NCBI RefSeq assembly: GCF_000970345.1
Contig: NZ_LAQU01000008.1
Span: 1 to 64,000, forward strand
DNA: 64,000 nt
Direction of reading: 5' to 3'
Origin: Robbsia andropogonis
Lineage (GTDB): Bacteria > Pseudomonadota > Gammaproteobacteria > Burkholderiales > Burkholderiaceae
Shown here piece after piece: positions 1 to 9,670 of the stretch. Every line of letters starts with the position of its first letter. Position 1 is the stretch's first letter. Below the pieces are notes generated by a model that worked only from the letters and a program-made list of their open reading frames with translations, did not search any database and was not told where the DNA came from. A program made the position numbers and the translations under genes.

Positions 1-3000
1 GACATCGCATCGTCGCCGTCGATTGCCTGTACATCAGCGGATGAATCGCCAGGGCTCTTAAACGTCACATCAACGACAATGCGTGGAACGTCAGGCAACA
101 GCGCCGAAAAACGTTCGACCAAGGCCGGATCGACAATCAACGCATCAAGGGCGGCGTCACGGCCGATATACGCCAGGCGTGCATCGGGATTCTCGGGATC
201 GAGCGGCACATACACCGCACCGGCGCGCAACACGCCCAGCAGCGACGGCACGAGGTGGATATCACGCGGGAGCGCGACACCGATGCGAGGCTCCGTCCCT
301 GCCTTGCTCTGCACAAGCGCCATAAGGCAGCGACGCGCGATCCGCGCCGATACGTGCATCAAGGCGGCGTAATCGAGATCCGTTGTCTCCCGCGACGCGG
401 CCTGCTTGCCATGATCGTCTTGCATGGCCTCGATGCCACGCGGTGCGACGTCAAGGGCATTGCCGCGTCCTGGTCCGTCGGATGACGCACTGAACGCCGT
501 GATCGCGACACACTCAGCCCTTGCCACGGCCTGTGCCGCGATACGCGACATCACCGACTGGAAGGCGACGGGCGTCGAAGTGGAAGGCAGGCAGTCCGAC
601 AGCGATCCTGATGCCGCAACCGGCGACAATGCACGTTGCGTAGCAGTCGCGCTTGCCAAGACGTCGCGCACGCACACCTTGTGAGAGGACGCATCCTGGC
701 CCGCGCGTTCGATCACGGATGCCACGAGTTGATCCAACATCCCATCGAATGCGCCAGCCATACGTCGAATCACCGTCCCATCACACGTCTGAGGTTGCCA
801 ACGCCAGGAAACGCGCAACGCCGCGCCGGGGCCGGCACGATCGGTAACGCCGTCGTTTCCTATTAGATGCGCGGGAGCGACCACGATCGTCAGTGGCAGA
901 TGCGTACGGTCGCGCGCTTCAATCGCGCGCACCCGCGGACCATCCGGAACCCTTGCCGCATCGCCTCGCAACCGGGCGTCCAACGGATAGTTTTCCACCA
1001 CCAGCGTGCTGTCGAACAGTGGTGCGGTCGGCGCACCAGCCCACTGCTGCAGATGCTGCAACGGCGTGTGCGCAACCTCATGCAGGGACACGCTCGCGGA
1101 TTGCAGATCGCGCAACCACTGTATCAATGGCCGTGTCCGTTCCACATCGATCCATACCGGCAGCGTGTTGATAAACAGTCCGATCGTCCGATCACTTTCC
1201 GGCAATGCCTCGGGACGCCCGGACAACGTGACGCCGAAAACCGCCTGCGTCCTGCCGGCATATTGCGTCAACACCAACGCCCACGCGGCTTGCAGCAACG
1301 TGGACAACGTCACTTGGGCACGAGACGCGGCGTGCATAATCCGTTGGTGACGCACCGTGTTGATGTCGTGGCATACGCTTGCCTCGCTGACATCGGCTGG
1401 CTTGATCGAGCGCCCCAAGGGCAACGCAGCGATATCAGCAACCATGGCGGGTGCATCGCGAGCCGCCAGGCGTGCTTGCCAGAAAGCATGGCCATCAGGC
1501 TGCGCGCCACGCCAAGCGACATAGTCCGCGTAACTGCTGGCAGCAGGCACGTAGTCCAGCGAATTGCCGGCAACCTTTGCTTGATACGCTTCAAGCACTT
1601 CGGCGATCAACTGCGCCGTGCTCCACCCATCGGTCAAGACATGATGGTGGGTCCACAGCAGATCCGCCGCGCCATCGGGACGCTGGAACAGCGCCACGCG
1701 AAATAGCGGCGCATGGCGCGTATCGATTCCGCGCGCCAGATCGGCATCGCGAGCCGCCACGTAATGCGCCTCATAATCCGTCCGCTCCCGGTAGTCATGA
1801 ACCGTCCATGGCACCGCCACATCAGAAGCGACGACTTGCCACGCGTCACTGTCGCTCGGCCAGTCAAACGCGGTACGCAAGACCGGATGACGATCCAGCA
1901 CACATTGCCAGGCCTCTCGCATCAAATCCGCCGCGACCCCATCCAGCGTCAGACGCAACTGCCCGAGATAAACGCCCTGTGCCGCGTCACGCATCGCGTG
2001 GAACAGCAGCCCCTGTTGCATCGGCGTAGCCGGATATCGCATGGACGTCGCTGGGGTTGCGTGCTTCGCTGGCTGTGGCGCGCCAACCCGATGTCCCGTC
2101 ACCGTCGCGTCGGCTGGCGCGCTTTCCTGCGGCGCCGGTGCGTGCGGGGTAACGTTCACGTTGTTTCCGGACACCACTGTCGTGGTCGTCGCGGACGTCG
2201 CTGTCCCCGCGGCCCCCGTCGGCGTATCGATCCGCTGCGCCACTTGCGCGGCACCCGCGACCGTCGGATGCGCGAACATCTGCTTCGGTGTCAGTTTCCA
2301 ACCCACACGTCGCCACTTCGCGATGATCTGCAAACTCAGGATCGAGTCGCCGCCTATCTCGAAAAAGTTGTCCTCCATGTCGATATCATCGCGCCGCAAC
2401 ACTTGTCGCCAGATCGCAAGCAATGTCGACGCGGGATCGTTCTGGTTCGTATCCACTTTCTGCATCGCCGCGACCGATGTCTGCCCGGAGGGACCGCCCG
2501 CAGCCGGACTGTTCTCACGCGCGACGGCCCCGTGTACCTGGGCCATCGCGCGTGGCAGTGGCTTGGGATCGGGTAGCGCGGCGCGGTCGATCTTGCCGTT
2601 CGGCGTCACCGGAAGCACGGGCAATACTTGCAGCGTCGATGGGACCATGTAGTCGGGCAAGCGCGACGCGAGCAGCGCGCGAAAGGCATCGATGTCCAGG
2701 TCCGCCGGACCGGCTAGATACCCATGCAATTGCGGCGGCGCATCGCCATCGGCCCGGGCGATCACAACCGCGTCCCGGACATGATGCAATCCGCGCAGTT
2801 GCGCGGCGACTTCCTCCAATTCCACCCGATAACCGCGAACCTTGACCTGGTCGTCGATACGTCCGAGGAACAGGAAGGCCCCATCCGCCAATCGACGAAC
2901 GCGGTCGCCAGTGCGATACAATCGCAAGCCATCAGCCTGGGCTTGCATCGCATCACGAGCGCGGCTGGTCTCGTTCGCGGCCTCGCCCTGGATCAGCGAA

Positions 3001-4346
3001 CCTGGCACGAAACGGGCCGCGCTAAGCGATGGTTGGTGCAGATAGCCGTCCGCGACACTGGCGCCACCGATGCAAAGCTCGCCCGTCTGTTCACCGTCGA
3101 GCAGCGTGCCATCATCGCCGATCAGGCACGCGACAACGCCGGGTAACGGACGGCCCAGCGGAACGGTCACGCCGGGAAAGGTCTTTGTAGATAGCGCCGA
3201 TCGATCCGCTCGCGTCTGTTGCATCGATTCCATGGACAGGCCCGCGTCGGGTCCCGCCGCGTCATCGATGGCATGCGTGACCAATGCCGGATCGACCTCG
3301 TGGGTCAGCACCCCAACGGTGCTCTCGGTAGGACCGTAATGATTGATGACGCGACAAGCTGGACGCAAAGCGAGGATGCGCGCAACCAGTTGCCAGGCGC
3401 AGGGCTCGCCCCCTAGCACGACACACTGCCTCGGCAGCACATCCGCGGGGTTGGCCGCCTGCAGCAAGCCATTCAAATGACCGGGAACGATCTTGATCAA
3501 ATCAATGCGGGCCGCGCGCATGTACGCGGCGAACTCATCGGCATCGGCAGCGAGATCGGCGCTCACGACATGCAGCGTCCAACCATGCCATAGCGCGCCG
3601 AACAGCACGGTATGTCCCAGGTCCGCGGCCGGTGTAGAGATCCACGCGGCGCTGCCTATCGATGATGCCGGCAGCCGCGTGGCCACGCCGTCGAGGTAGG
3701 CATGCAGCGCCCGGTGCGATATCGACACACCCTTCGGCCGCCCGGTGGAACCGGACGTATAAATGACATACGCTGGCCAGGGCGCCAAGATATGACTATC
3801 ATCCACGCGATCGACCGTCCCATCGAGACCGTCCGCCACGCCGGAACCCGCGGCGTACCGATCTGAAGGCCCGGTATCATCGATGCCCGCCGCCACGACC
3901 ACCATATTGTCCGGCAACCAGTCAGGACGTTGTGCGCCGCGCGTGATGCATGCGCGCGCGCCACTGTCTGATGCCTGGTATTGCAAACGCACCGGGGGCA
4001 TGGCCGGATCAAACGGCACGTAGCACGCGCGCAAACGCCAGACCGCCAGTACCGATGCGACAAAGTCGGCGCTACGAGGCAACGCGAGCGCCACGCGTGC
4101 ACCGGGCGTCACGCCTGCATCCCTCAGGCGCGCCGTGATTCGCGCAACCTGTCGCCCGAGCGCACGCCAATCCAGACGCGTGGTGCCGTCGACGATGGCG
4201 ATTGCGTCCGGCCGATCGCGCAGATGCGCGGCAACACGGCCCAGGATGGAGGCCGCCATCGCCGCTTCGCCGTGCCCCGGGCGATCGGTCAATCCGTTCA
4301 CATCGTGTGACGGCGACAAAAGTTTCGACGGGTTCGGGTTTTGCAT
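1..4346 (-). CDS. Siderophore NRPS, A-PCP-C-A... (partial, runs off the left edge)
   Basis: The minus-strand frame stays open from an ATG at 4346 to the window edge (about 1448 residues seen). Domains in order: an adenylation domain (residues about 30-600, core motif YTSGSTGRPKG near 197-206), a carrier domain with GGDSILSLQ (Ser near 665), a condensation domain (from about 768, active site HHxxxDGWS near 900), then the N-terminus of a second adenylation domain (from about 1320). My manual reading of the first A-domain pocket is D-L-T-K-V-G-H-V-G, close to the aspartate code DLTKVGHIG. The protein starts directly with A, so it must receive the acyl chain from the C domain ending the upstream gene. 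The carrier motif GGDS is the form usually seen before epimerisation or DCL-type condensation, but no E domain is visible. It is the last operon gene seen here; further modules and the termination domain lie outside the window. Confidence 0.9.
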   Translation of the reverse strand, partial: MQNPNPSKLLSPSHDVNGLTDRPGHGEAAMAASILGRVAAHLRDRPDAIAIVDGTTRLDWRALGRQVARITARLRDAGVTPGARVALALPRSADFVASVLAVWRLRACYVPFDPAMPPVRLQYQASDSGARACITRGAQRPDWLPDNMVVVAAGIDDTGPSDRYAAGSGVADGLDGTVDRVDDSHILAPWPAYVIYTSGSTGRPKGVSISHRALHAYLDGVATRLPASSIGSAAWISTPAADLGHTVLFGALWHGWTLHVVSADLAADADEFAAYMRAARIDLIKIVPGHLNGLLQAANPADVLPRQCVVLGGEPCAWQLVARILALRPACRVINHYGPTESTVGVLTHEVDPALVTHAIDDAAGPDAGLSMESMQQTRADRSALSTKTFPGVTVPLGRPLPGVVACLIGDDGTLLDGEQTGELCIGGASVADGYLHQPSLSAARFVPGSLIQGEAANETSRARDAMQAQADGLRLYRTGDRVRRLADGAFLFLGRIDDQVKVRGYRVELEEVAAQLRGLHHVRDAVVIARADGDAPPQLHGYLAGPADLDIDAFRALLASRLPDYMVPSTLQVLPVLPVTPNGKIDRAALPDPKPLPRAMAQVHGAVARENSPAAGGPSGQTSVAAMQKVDTNQNDPASTLLAIWRQVLRRDDIDMEDNFFEIGGDSILSLQIIAKWRRVGWKLTPKQMFAHPTVAGAAQVAQRIDTPTGAAGTATSATTTTVVSGNNVNVTPHAPAPQESAPADATVTGHRVGAPQPAKHATPATSMRYPATPMQQGLLFHAMRDAAQGVYLGQLRLTLDGVAADLMREAWQCVLDRHPVLRTAFDWPSDSDAWQVVASDVAVPWTVHDYRERTDYEAHYVAARDADLARGIDTRHAPLFRVALFQRPDGAADLLWTHHHVLTDGWSTAQLIAEVLEAYQAKVAGNSLDYVPAASSYADYVAWRGAQPDGHAFWQARLAARDAPAMVADIAALPLGRSIKPADVSEASVCHDINTVRHQRIMHAASRAQVTLSTLLQAAWALVLTQYAGRTQAVFGVTLSGRPEALPESDRTIGLFINTLPVWIDVERTRPLIQWLRDLQSASVSLHEVAHTPLQHLQQWAGAPTAPLFDSTLVVENYPLDARLRGDAARVPDGPRVRAIEARDRTHLPLTIVVAPAHLIGNDGVTDRAGPGAALRVSWRWQPQTCDGTVIRRMAGAFDGMLDQLVASVIERAGQDASSHKVCVRDVLASATATQRALSPVAASGSLSDCLPSTSTPVAFQSVMSRIAAQAVARAECVAITAFSASSDGPGRGNALDVAPRGIEAMQDDHGKQAASRETTDLDYAALMHVSARIARRCLMALVQSKAGTEPRIGVALPRDIHLVPSLLGVLRAGAVYVPLDPENPDARLAYIGRDAALDALIVDPALVERFSALLPDVPRIVVDVTFKSPGDSSADVQAIDGDDAM

Positions 4347-4382
4347 GATCGATATTCCAAAAATAAGCGTTGCTACGGCGAC

Positions 4383-7300
4383 TTACAGCGCGTCCAGCAC
4401 CGTCTCCGGCGCGCGGCTTACCCGCGTCAATAGCGTCTGATAGTCTGCTGCGAATCGCGCCATCCGCGCGGCGCTGTAGAGCGTGGGGGCATAGGCGAAC
4501 ACCGCTTCGATGGCCGGCTGGCCCCCGGCATCAGTTGGCACCAGGTCCAGCGCAATCGCGAAACGCGCATCACTGGCATCGGCGTTCGATACCTTTCCGG
4601 TCAACGGCGCCCCCGTCCCGTCCATGCGTTCACCCAGCACCAGTGTGCGCGGCAGCGCATCGTGCAGCACCAACTTGATCTGCGTGAACGGATTCGCCAG
4701 CGGATGATCGGGCGGCATTGCGATGTCGGCGGCACGCCCATGCGACATGTTGTTCATGCCAGATGCCGCCGCAACACCAGCCGCGCCGTTCGCGCGATGG
4801 GTATCATCACCCGCGCGATCGGCACGATCGCTATCCAATGCCCTGGCGTCCTTGCGGGACGCCAGGGCATCACGACGCACATCGGCCACGACGCGATCGA
4901 ACGGCACGGCGCCATGTGCCTGTGCCTGAAGGCTGTCGTGATGCACACTGCGCAGCAAGGTCGTGAACGGCTGCGCACCGTCGACTGTCGATCGAACGAC
5001 AAGCGTATTGACGAAGAAGCCGATCGCTGTTTCCAACCGCGGATCGTCACGACCCGCCACCGGTACCGCGATGGTCAGATCACGATGACCGGCATCGCGA
5101 TACAACAACGCATCGAGCGCCGCGAGGCAAACGGAAAAACGGGTCACGGCCTGCTTCCGGGCCAGATCATCTATCGCCCGCGTCAGCGCCGATGGCATCG
5201 CGAGCGTCAGGCGCGCCGCACCGAATAGGGCATCCGTGGCAACGTCGGCGCGGCTGTCTCCAGCGAGACCGTCCAAGGTTGCCTTGTCACATGAAGGGGA
5301 ATGCACCGGTGCCGATATGTGATCGCCGTTGCCGGGTATATCCGGCGCCAACGGCCATACCGCGGGCACTGCTTGCAGGCGCCGACGCCAATAGTCGCGT
5401 TGCCGATCGTACTCGGCGCGTCCGGCCCCGCCAACCTGGGCCCGTTGCATCACGGCATAGTCGGGATAGCTGATGGGAAGCGGCGCCAGAGCCGCGTACA
5501 TTGCAGGCGCACGCACCGCCTGCGCCCATTCGCGCAGCATCAAATCGATCGACCACCCATCCGTGACGATATGGTGTAGCACAAACTGCACAACGTGCCG
5601 CGTCGCGCCCAGCACATGATGGATGACACGCAACAATGGACCGGCATTCAGATCGAACGGTACACGCGCCGCATCGCGCAATGTCCCACCAAGCGTCTCC
5701 GATACGCCAACCACCTCTCGCCAATCCCACGCTTGCGCCACGGCGTGCGGCGGCAGGATCTGCTGCAGCGGACAATCGTCCTCGTCGGTCACGAAACGGG
5801 TACGCAGGGCATCGTGCCGACGTATCACCGCTTCCACGGCGTCCTGTAATCCAGCAGTGGAAACGGCGCCGTCGATCGTCACGGTGGCGCTGACGTTATA
5901 CGCGGAACTGTCCGGATCCATCTGCCATAACACCCACAATCGCTGCTGTTGCAACGAGAGAGGCGCCGTCTGCAGAGGCGGGGATGTCGCATCGTGTAAT
6001 GACACCATCGCGCCGTGCCCCACCGCGGCGTGCGGCGTTTCAGGCGACACCGCTTGTCTCGCATCATGCTCGTTCGCTATTCCCTTTGTCGTTTCGATGT
6101 CCTCCACCGACCACGCATGGTCCAACGCCGCAGCAAGATCACGTAGTACAGGGTAGCGAAACAACATCCCGACCGGCACGGGCCGCTCCGTCACGGCACG
6201 CAGTCGCGCGGCGACGCGGGTCGCCAGCAAGGACCGGCCACCCATTGCAAAGAAATCACTGTCGGGTCGTAAAGCGGGTACCTCGCGCGCGTGCCGATTC
6301 TCGACCGTTGCTTGATCGTCGCGCGCGACGGCCGCGTCGACGGCGAGCGCATCTCCCTCATTGTCGCGTCTCAGGACGTCATGCCACACATCGGCAATAA
6401 GACGGGCCGTGGCGGACCATCCAGTTTCGCGTTCGCGCGGAGGCGGTGCTCCGGTGGACGACGCTCGTGCAACCGTCGTCGCACCAGTCGACGTCTGAGA
6501 CGTGTCGGACGACGATGACGTGGCTGGCGGCGACCCACGCCGGTCGTAGACCGCGTAGGGCACCAAAGTGCCGTCGCGCCAGGCGGCATAACAAGCGCCA
6601 CGCTGTAACTTGCCGCTCGAGGTGCGAGGCAAATCACCAGGTTCAAGCAGCAGTACGACATCGCTACGATATTGGTACGCTTCGCCGAGTGCGGCCGCGA
6701 TGTCGCCTACGAGCGTGTCGATCGCGGCATGGCGCGCCTTGCCTCTAGGCACCTCGGCGGCAATGCCGATACCCTCGCTCGATTCCTCAAGGCCCGCATC
6801 GGACGCCTCCGGCATAGGCACGGGAAACACGGAGATACGGCCGCGCCTCAGACCCGGTACCCTGTCCGCCAGCAACGCCTCCAGATCCTGGGGATACACA
6901 TTTTCACCACGCACGATCAAGATGTCCTTGCGCCGTCCGCATAGGAACACCTGACCGGCATCGACAAACCCGAGGTCGCCAGTACGCAACCAGCGCGCAT
7001 CTGGTGCAAATGCCGGGCGGACAAAGGCCGCATCGGAGGCGGCCGGATTACGCCAATAGCCTTGCGCGATGCTCGGCCCGCTGCACCAGATTTCCCCCAC
7101 TTCACCGTCCGGCACACGCTGCCCGTCATCGCCGACAATGGCCATCTCGTGATACGGGACGACGCTGCCGCAACCGACGATCGTCTTCGCCGCGCTGCCG
7201 CCCTCGCCCTGGGCAACACTCCCGTTTACCGACACCCCACGCGCAGGTGTCTCGCGCAACGCTTGCACGCTAAACCAGGCGGGCGATGCGCCGGTGCCTG

Positions 7301-8588
7301 CCACACCACCGCTGACGATCAACGTTGCCTCGGCCAGGCCGTAGCAGGGATAGAGCGATGTCGATGCAAAACCGTACGGCGCGAAATGCGTGGCGAAACC
7401 GTCCATCGTCGACTGTCTGATCGGCTCCGAACCACAAAACGCAAGACGCCAGCCGCGCAGATCGGGACCATCGATGCGCGAATCACCGCCGCCATCGATC
7501 GCGCGGTGTCGCATCCGGTCGATACACAATCGAAATGCGAAATCCGGGCCACCACTGACCGTGGCACGCTCCGCGGCAATGCCGCGCAGCCAACGCGACG
7601 GCCGTTCGAGAAAATGCGCGGGGGATATCAATGTCACCGGGAATCCATGCAAGATCGGCAACAGCAAACCGCCAATCAGTCCCATATCGTGATAAAGCGG
7701 CAGCCAGGAGAACATCCGATCCGCCTCGGTACACTGCCACGCATACGCGAGGGCGGCCACGTTCGCCAACAGGTTGGCGTGGCTGACCATCACACCCTTC
7801 GGCGATGCCGTCGAACCGGAGGTGTATTGCAAAAAGCAGATCGCATCGGGCATGGCATGCGTCGCAAGCGTGCCGGTCGACGGATTCACACTCGGGCCCA
7901 AGGAGGTGGCGTGGAGTGTGCCAGACGGTAATACCTCGAGTGCGACCGTCGCGAGCATTGCCAGATCGTCCCCTAACGGCGTGGCGTCCAGCAGCCCCGC
8001 ACCCGAGAAAACGCTGTCACGAGAACCCTCGGTCGCATCTTGCGTGGCGTGCGCGGGAAGCATCACAATACGCGCGTCGCAGTCCGCGACGATGCGGCGA
8101 AGCCGTTGCACATGCGCGCTCATGCGCATGTCCCGCCCCTCCGGCGGATAGGCCGGCACGGCGATCATGCGCGCATACTGGCAGGCGAAGAACGCTACCG
8201 CATAGCGGATGCCGCTCGGGAGCATCAGTACAACCCGTGCCCCCGGTTCAGCATGCCGCATGAGGAGCCGCGCGAGTTGGCGTGCCTCTCGTACCAACGC
8301 CGCATAGGTCAGCGTATGGACGACGCCCTCGTGGTCACCGTCCGCCAGGTAACGCAACGCCACGCGATGCGGATGGCGTGCCGCCTGCCCGTGCAGCGCC
8401 GTCAGCGCGTCCCGAATCGGGCCGATCTCTTGCGCGCCGGTCATCCCGCTGTCGGTTGCCAGCGGCTCGTCGCGGGTGGCCAGCGGCGGCACATTACCAT
8501 ACGCCGTATGTGGTGTAGCGCGGGCATCATCCTGCCCATCCTGTCGCATCTCTGCTTGTGATCCGCTGTCGAGATCGATCGTCGTCAT
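4383..8588 (-). CDS. NRPS initiation protein, FAAL-ACP-C
   Basis: This 1401-residue protein starts lipopeptide assembly. Residues about 60-685 are a fatty acyl-AMP ligase (motif YTSGSTASPKG near 255-265, FAAL-type region after YHDMGLIGG, RTGDLG near 535). A carrier domain follows (GGRSLL, Ser about 786), then a condensation domain from about 875 with HHIVTDGWS near 1005-1013. The C domain carries a long Ala/Asp-rich insertion towards its end. The protein ends after C with no A domain, and the next gene, 36 bp downstream, begins with A. The FAAL should load a fatty acid on the ACP and the C domain should acylate the first amino acid (predicted Asp). I chose the ATG at 8588 because GAGGAG lies just upstream; the open frame extends 26 codons further, to 8666. 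The two genes together fit a gramibactin-like lipopeptide line. Confidence 0.9.
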   Translation of the reverse strand: MTTIDLDSGSQAEMRQDGQDDARATPHTAYGNVPPLATRDEPLATDSGMTGAQEIGPIRDALTALHGQAARHPHRVALRYLADGDHEGVVHTLTYAALVREARQLARLLMRHAEPGARVVLMLPSGIRYAVAFFACQYARMIAVPAYPPEGRDMRMSAHVQRLRRIVADCDARIVMLPAHATQDATEGSRDSVFSGAGLLDATPLGDDLAMLATVALEVLPSGTLHATSLGPSVNPSTGTLATHAMPDAICFLQYTSGSTASPKGVMVSHANLLANVAALAYAWQCTEADRMFSWLPLYHDMGLIGGLLLPILHGFPVTLISPAHFLERPSRWLRGIAAERATVSGGPDFAFRLCIDRMRHRAIDGGGDSRIDGPDLRGWRLAFCGSEPIRQSTMDGFATHFAPYGFASTSLYPCYGLAEATLIVSGGVAGTGASPAWFSVQALRETPARGVSVNGSVAQGEGGSAAKTIVGCGSVVPYHEMAIVGDDGQRVPDGEVGEIWCSGPSIAQGYWRNPAASDAAFVRPAFAPDARWLRTGDLGFVDAGQVFLCGRRKDILIVRGENVYPQDLEALLADRVPGLRRGRISVFPVPMPEASDAGLEESSEGIGIAAEVPRGKARHAAIDTLVGDIAAALGEAYQYRSDVVLLLEPGDLPRTSSGKLQRGACYAAWRDGTLVPYAVYDRRGSPPATSSSSDTSQTSTGATTVARASSTGAPPPRERETGWSATARLIADVWHDVLRRDNEGDALAVDAAVARDDQATVENRHAREVPALRPDSDFFAMGGRSLLATRVAARLRAVTERPVPVGMLFRYPVLRDLAAALDHAWSVEDIETTKGIANEHDARQAVSPETPHAAVGHGAMVSLHDATSPPLQTAPLSLQQQRLWVLWQMDPDSSAYNVSATVTIDGAVSTAGLQDAVEAVIRRHDALRTRFVTDEDDCPLQQILPPHAVAQAWDWREVVGVSETLGGTLRDAARVPFDLNAGPLLRVIHHVLGATRHVVQFVLHHIVTDGWSIDLMLREWAQAVRAPAMYAALAPLPISYPDYAVMQRAQVGGAGRAEYDRQRDYWRRRLQAVPAVWPLAPDIPGNGDHISAPVHSPSCDKATLDGLAGDSRADVATDALFGAARLTLAMPSALTRAIDDLARKQAVTRFSVCLAALDALLYRDAGHRDLTIAVPVAGRDDPRLETAIGFFVNTLVVRSTVDGAQPFTTLLRSVHHDSLQAQAHGAVPFDRVVADVRRDALASRKDARALDSDRADRAGDDTHRANGAAGVAAASGMNNMSHGRAADIAMPPDHPLANPFTQIKLVLHDALPRTLVLGERMDGTGAPLTGKVSNADASDARFAIALDLVPTDAGGQPAIEAVFAYAPTLYSAARMARFAADYQTLLTRVSRAPETVLDAL

Positions 8589-8757
8589 CCATGTCTCCTC
8601 GATGCATTCGCGTGCATGCACGCCGCCCCCGCCAAGCACCTCATCGGTGACATGCGCATGGCGCAATCACTAAAAGGTCGTGGTGCGAGAACATGCCTTT
8701 GCATGTCACGCTTATCTCCGCTACCTGCTTAGTAGACCTATACAGTACTTTCTTGCG

Positions 8758-8775
8758 CATCCGGCGTACCGGATG
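8758..8775. other. Perfect 7-bp inverted repeat between fhuC-like gene and NRPS gene
   Basis: CATCCGG and CCGGATG are separated by CGTA. The hairpin sits just after the stop of the FhuC-like gene and before the FAAL-NRPS gene in the direction of transcription. No T-run follows on the minus strand, so it is not a canonical intrinsic terminator. It may instead stabilise a processed mRNA end or attenuate the NRPS genes. The surrounding stretch 8589-8786 holds no other gene. Confidence 0.35.
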
Positions 8776-8786
8776 GTTATTTCGCG

Positions 8787-9638
8787 TCAGTAAGCGAAGC
8801 TGATGGGTGGGCCGCCCGCCGGATGCGGCAGCGTGCCCATCCTGACGCCGTAAATCGTGCCCAGCATGTCCGCTTCCACCAGATCGACGGCCGGGCCTTT
8901 CGCGAGCAACGCACCACTTTTCAAGGCAATCAGATCATCACAGAAGCGCACCGCCATATTGATGTCGTGCAAAACCACGATTACGCCCAGGCCATTGCGT
9001 GTACTCAACGTCCGGACCAAATCCAGTACCTCGATCTGATGCCCGATATCAAGGGCGGAGATGGGCTCGTCCAGCAACAGGCAGTCGCTATCTTGCGCCA
9101 CCAGCATGGCGATCCAGGCGCGTTGCCGTTCGCCGCCCGACAGCAGATCGACCTGACGATTGGCGTAGTCGTGCAGATCGGTCAATGTCAGTGCTTCGTC
9201 GACCTTCTCCCGATCCTGCTGCGTAAACCGTCCCAGCGCGCCATGCCAGGGATAGCGGCCCAGCGACACCAGTTCACGCACCGTCATCCCGTTCGCTGAT
9301 GGCTGCTGCTGCGGCAGATAAGCCAGGCGACGCGCCAGTGCCCGGCTGGACCACTGCGACAGAGCACGGCCATCGAAACATACTTCGCCGGCACTCGGCG
9401 CATACTGGCGCGCCAGCAGTTTCAGCAGCGTCGATTTTCCCGATCCGTTGTGACCGATCAATCCACAAACACGCCCCTTTGGCACGGACAGGGTCAACGG
9501 CTGCAGTAACGTCCTATCCCGCACTCGAAACGTCGCCTCGGTCAACGTGAAAAGGGGCGCCGTCACGGACGACGCCACATCACGTGACAGCTGCGCCGCG
9601 GGTATCTCGATATCGATCTTATGCTGTGACAATGGCAT
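8787..9638 (-). CDS. Ferric-siderophore ABC transporter ATP-binding protein (FhuC/FepC-like)
   Basis: This is a single-domain ABC ATPase of the iron-siderophore uptake class. It has Walker A (GHNGSGKS), a Q-loop (LPQQQ), the signature LSGGERQR, Walker B (LLLDEP) and an H-loop (VLHDIN). It should energise import of the ferric siderophore across the inner membrane with a FhuB/FhuD-like permease and binding protein. No such partners are seen in this window, so they probably lie beyond the left edge. The frame opens at a TTG (9674) overlapping the exporter stop by four bases. I prefer the first ATG (9638), which leaves a full-length 283-residue protein, but the TTG start remains possible. It lies within the Fur-controlled operon. 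Confidence 0.88.
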   Translation of the reverse strand: MPLSQHKIDIEIPAAQLSRDVASSVTAPLFTLTEATFRVRDRTLLQPLTLSVPKGRVCGLIGHNGSGKSTLLKLLARQYAPSAGEVCFDGRALSQWSSRALARRLAYLPQQQPSANGMTVRELVSLGRYPWHGALGRFTQQDREKVDEALTLTDLHDYANRQVDLLSGGERQRAWIAMLVAQDSDCLLLDEPISALDIGHQIEVLDLVRTLSTRNGLGVIVVLHDINMAVRFCDDLIALKSGALLAKGPAVDLVEADMLGTIYGVRMGTLPHPAGGPPISFAY

Positions 9639-9670
9639 TTCGGCATTCGCCTGCAAAAAAAGAGGGGAGT

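Noticed and set aside
867-2576. Long plus-strand ORFs opposite the NRPS gene (279 and 287 codons).
   Set aside because: They lie antisense to a strongly conserved NRPS frame, have no family motifs and are Arg/His-rich, as expected for shadow frames in GC-rich DNA.
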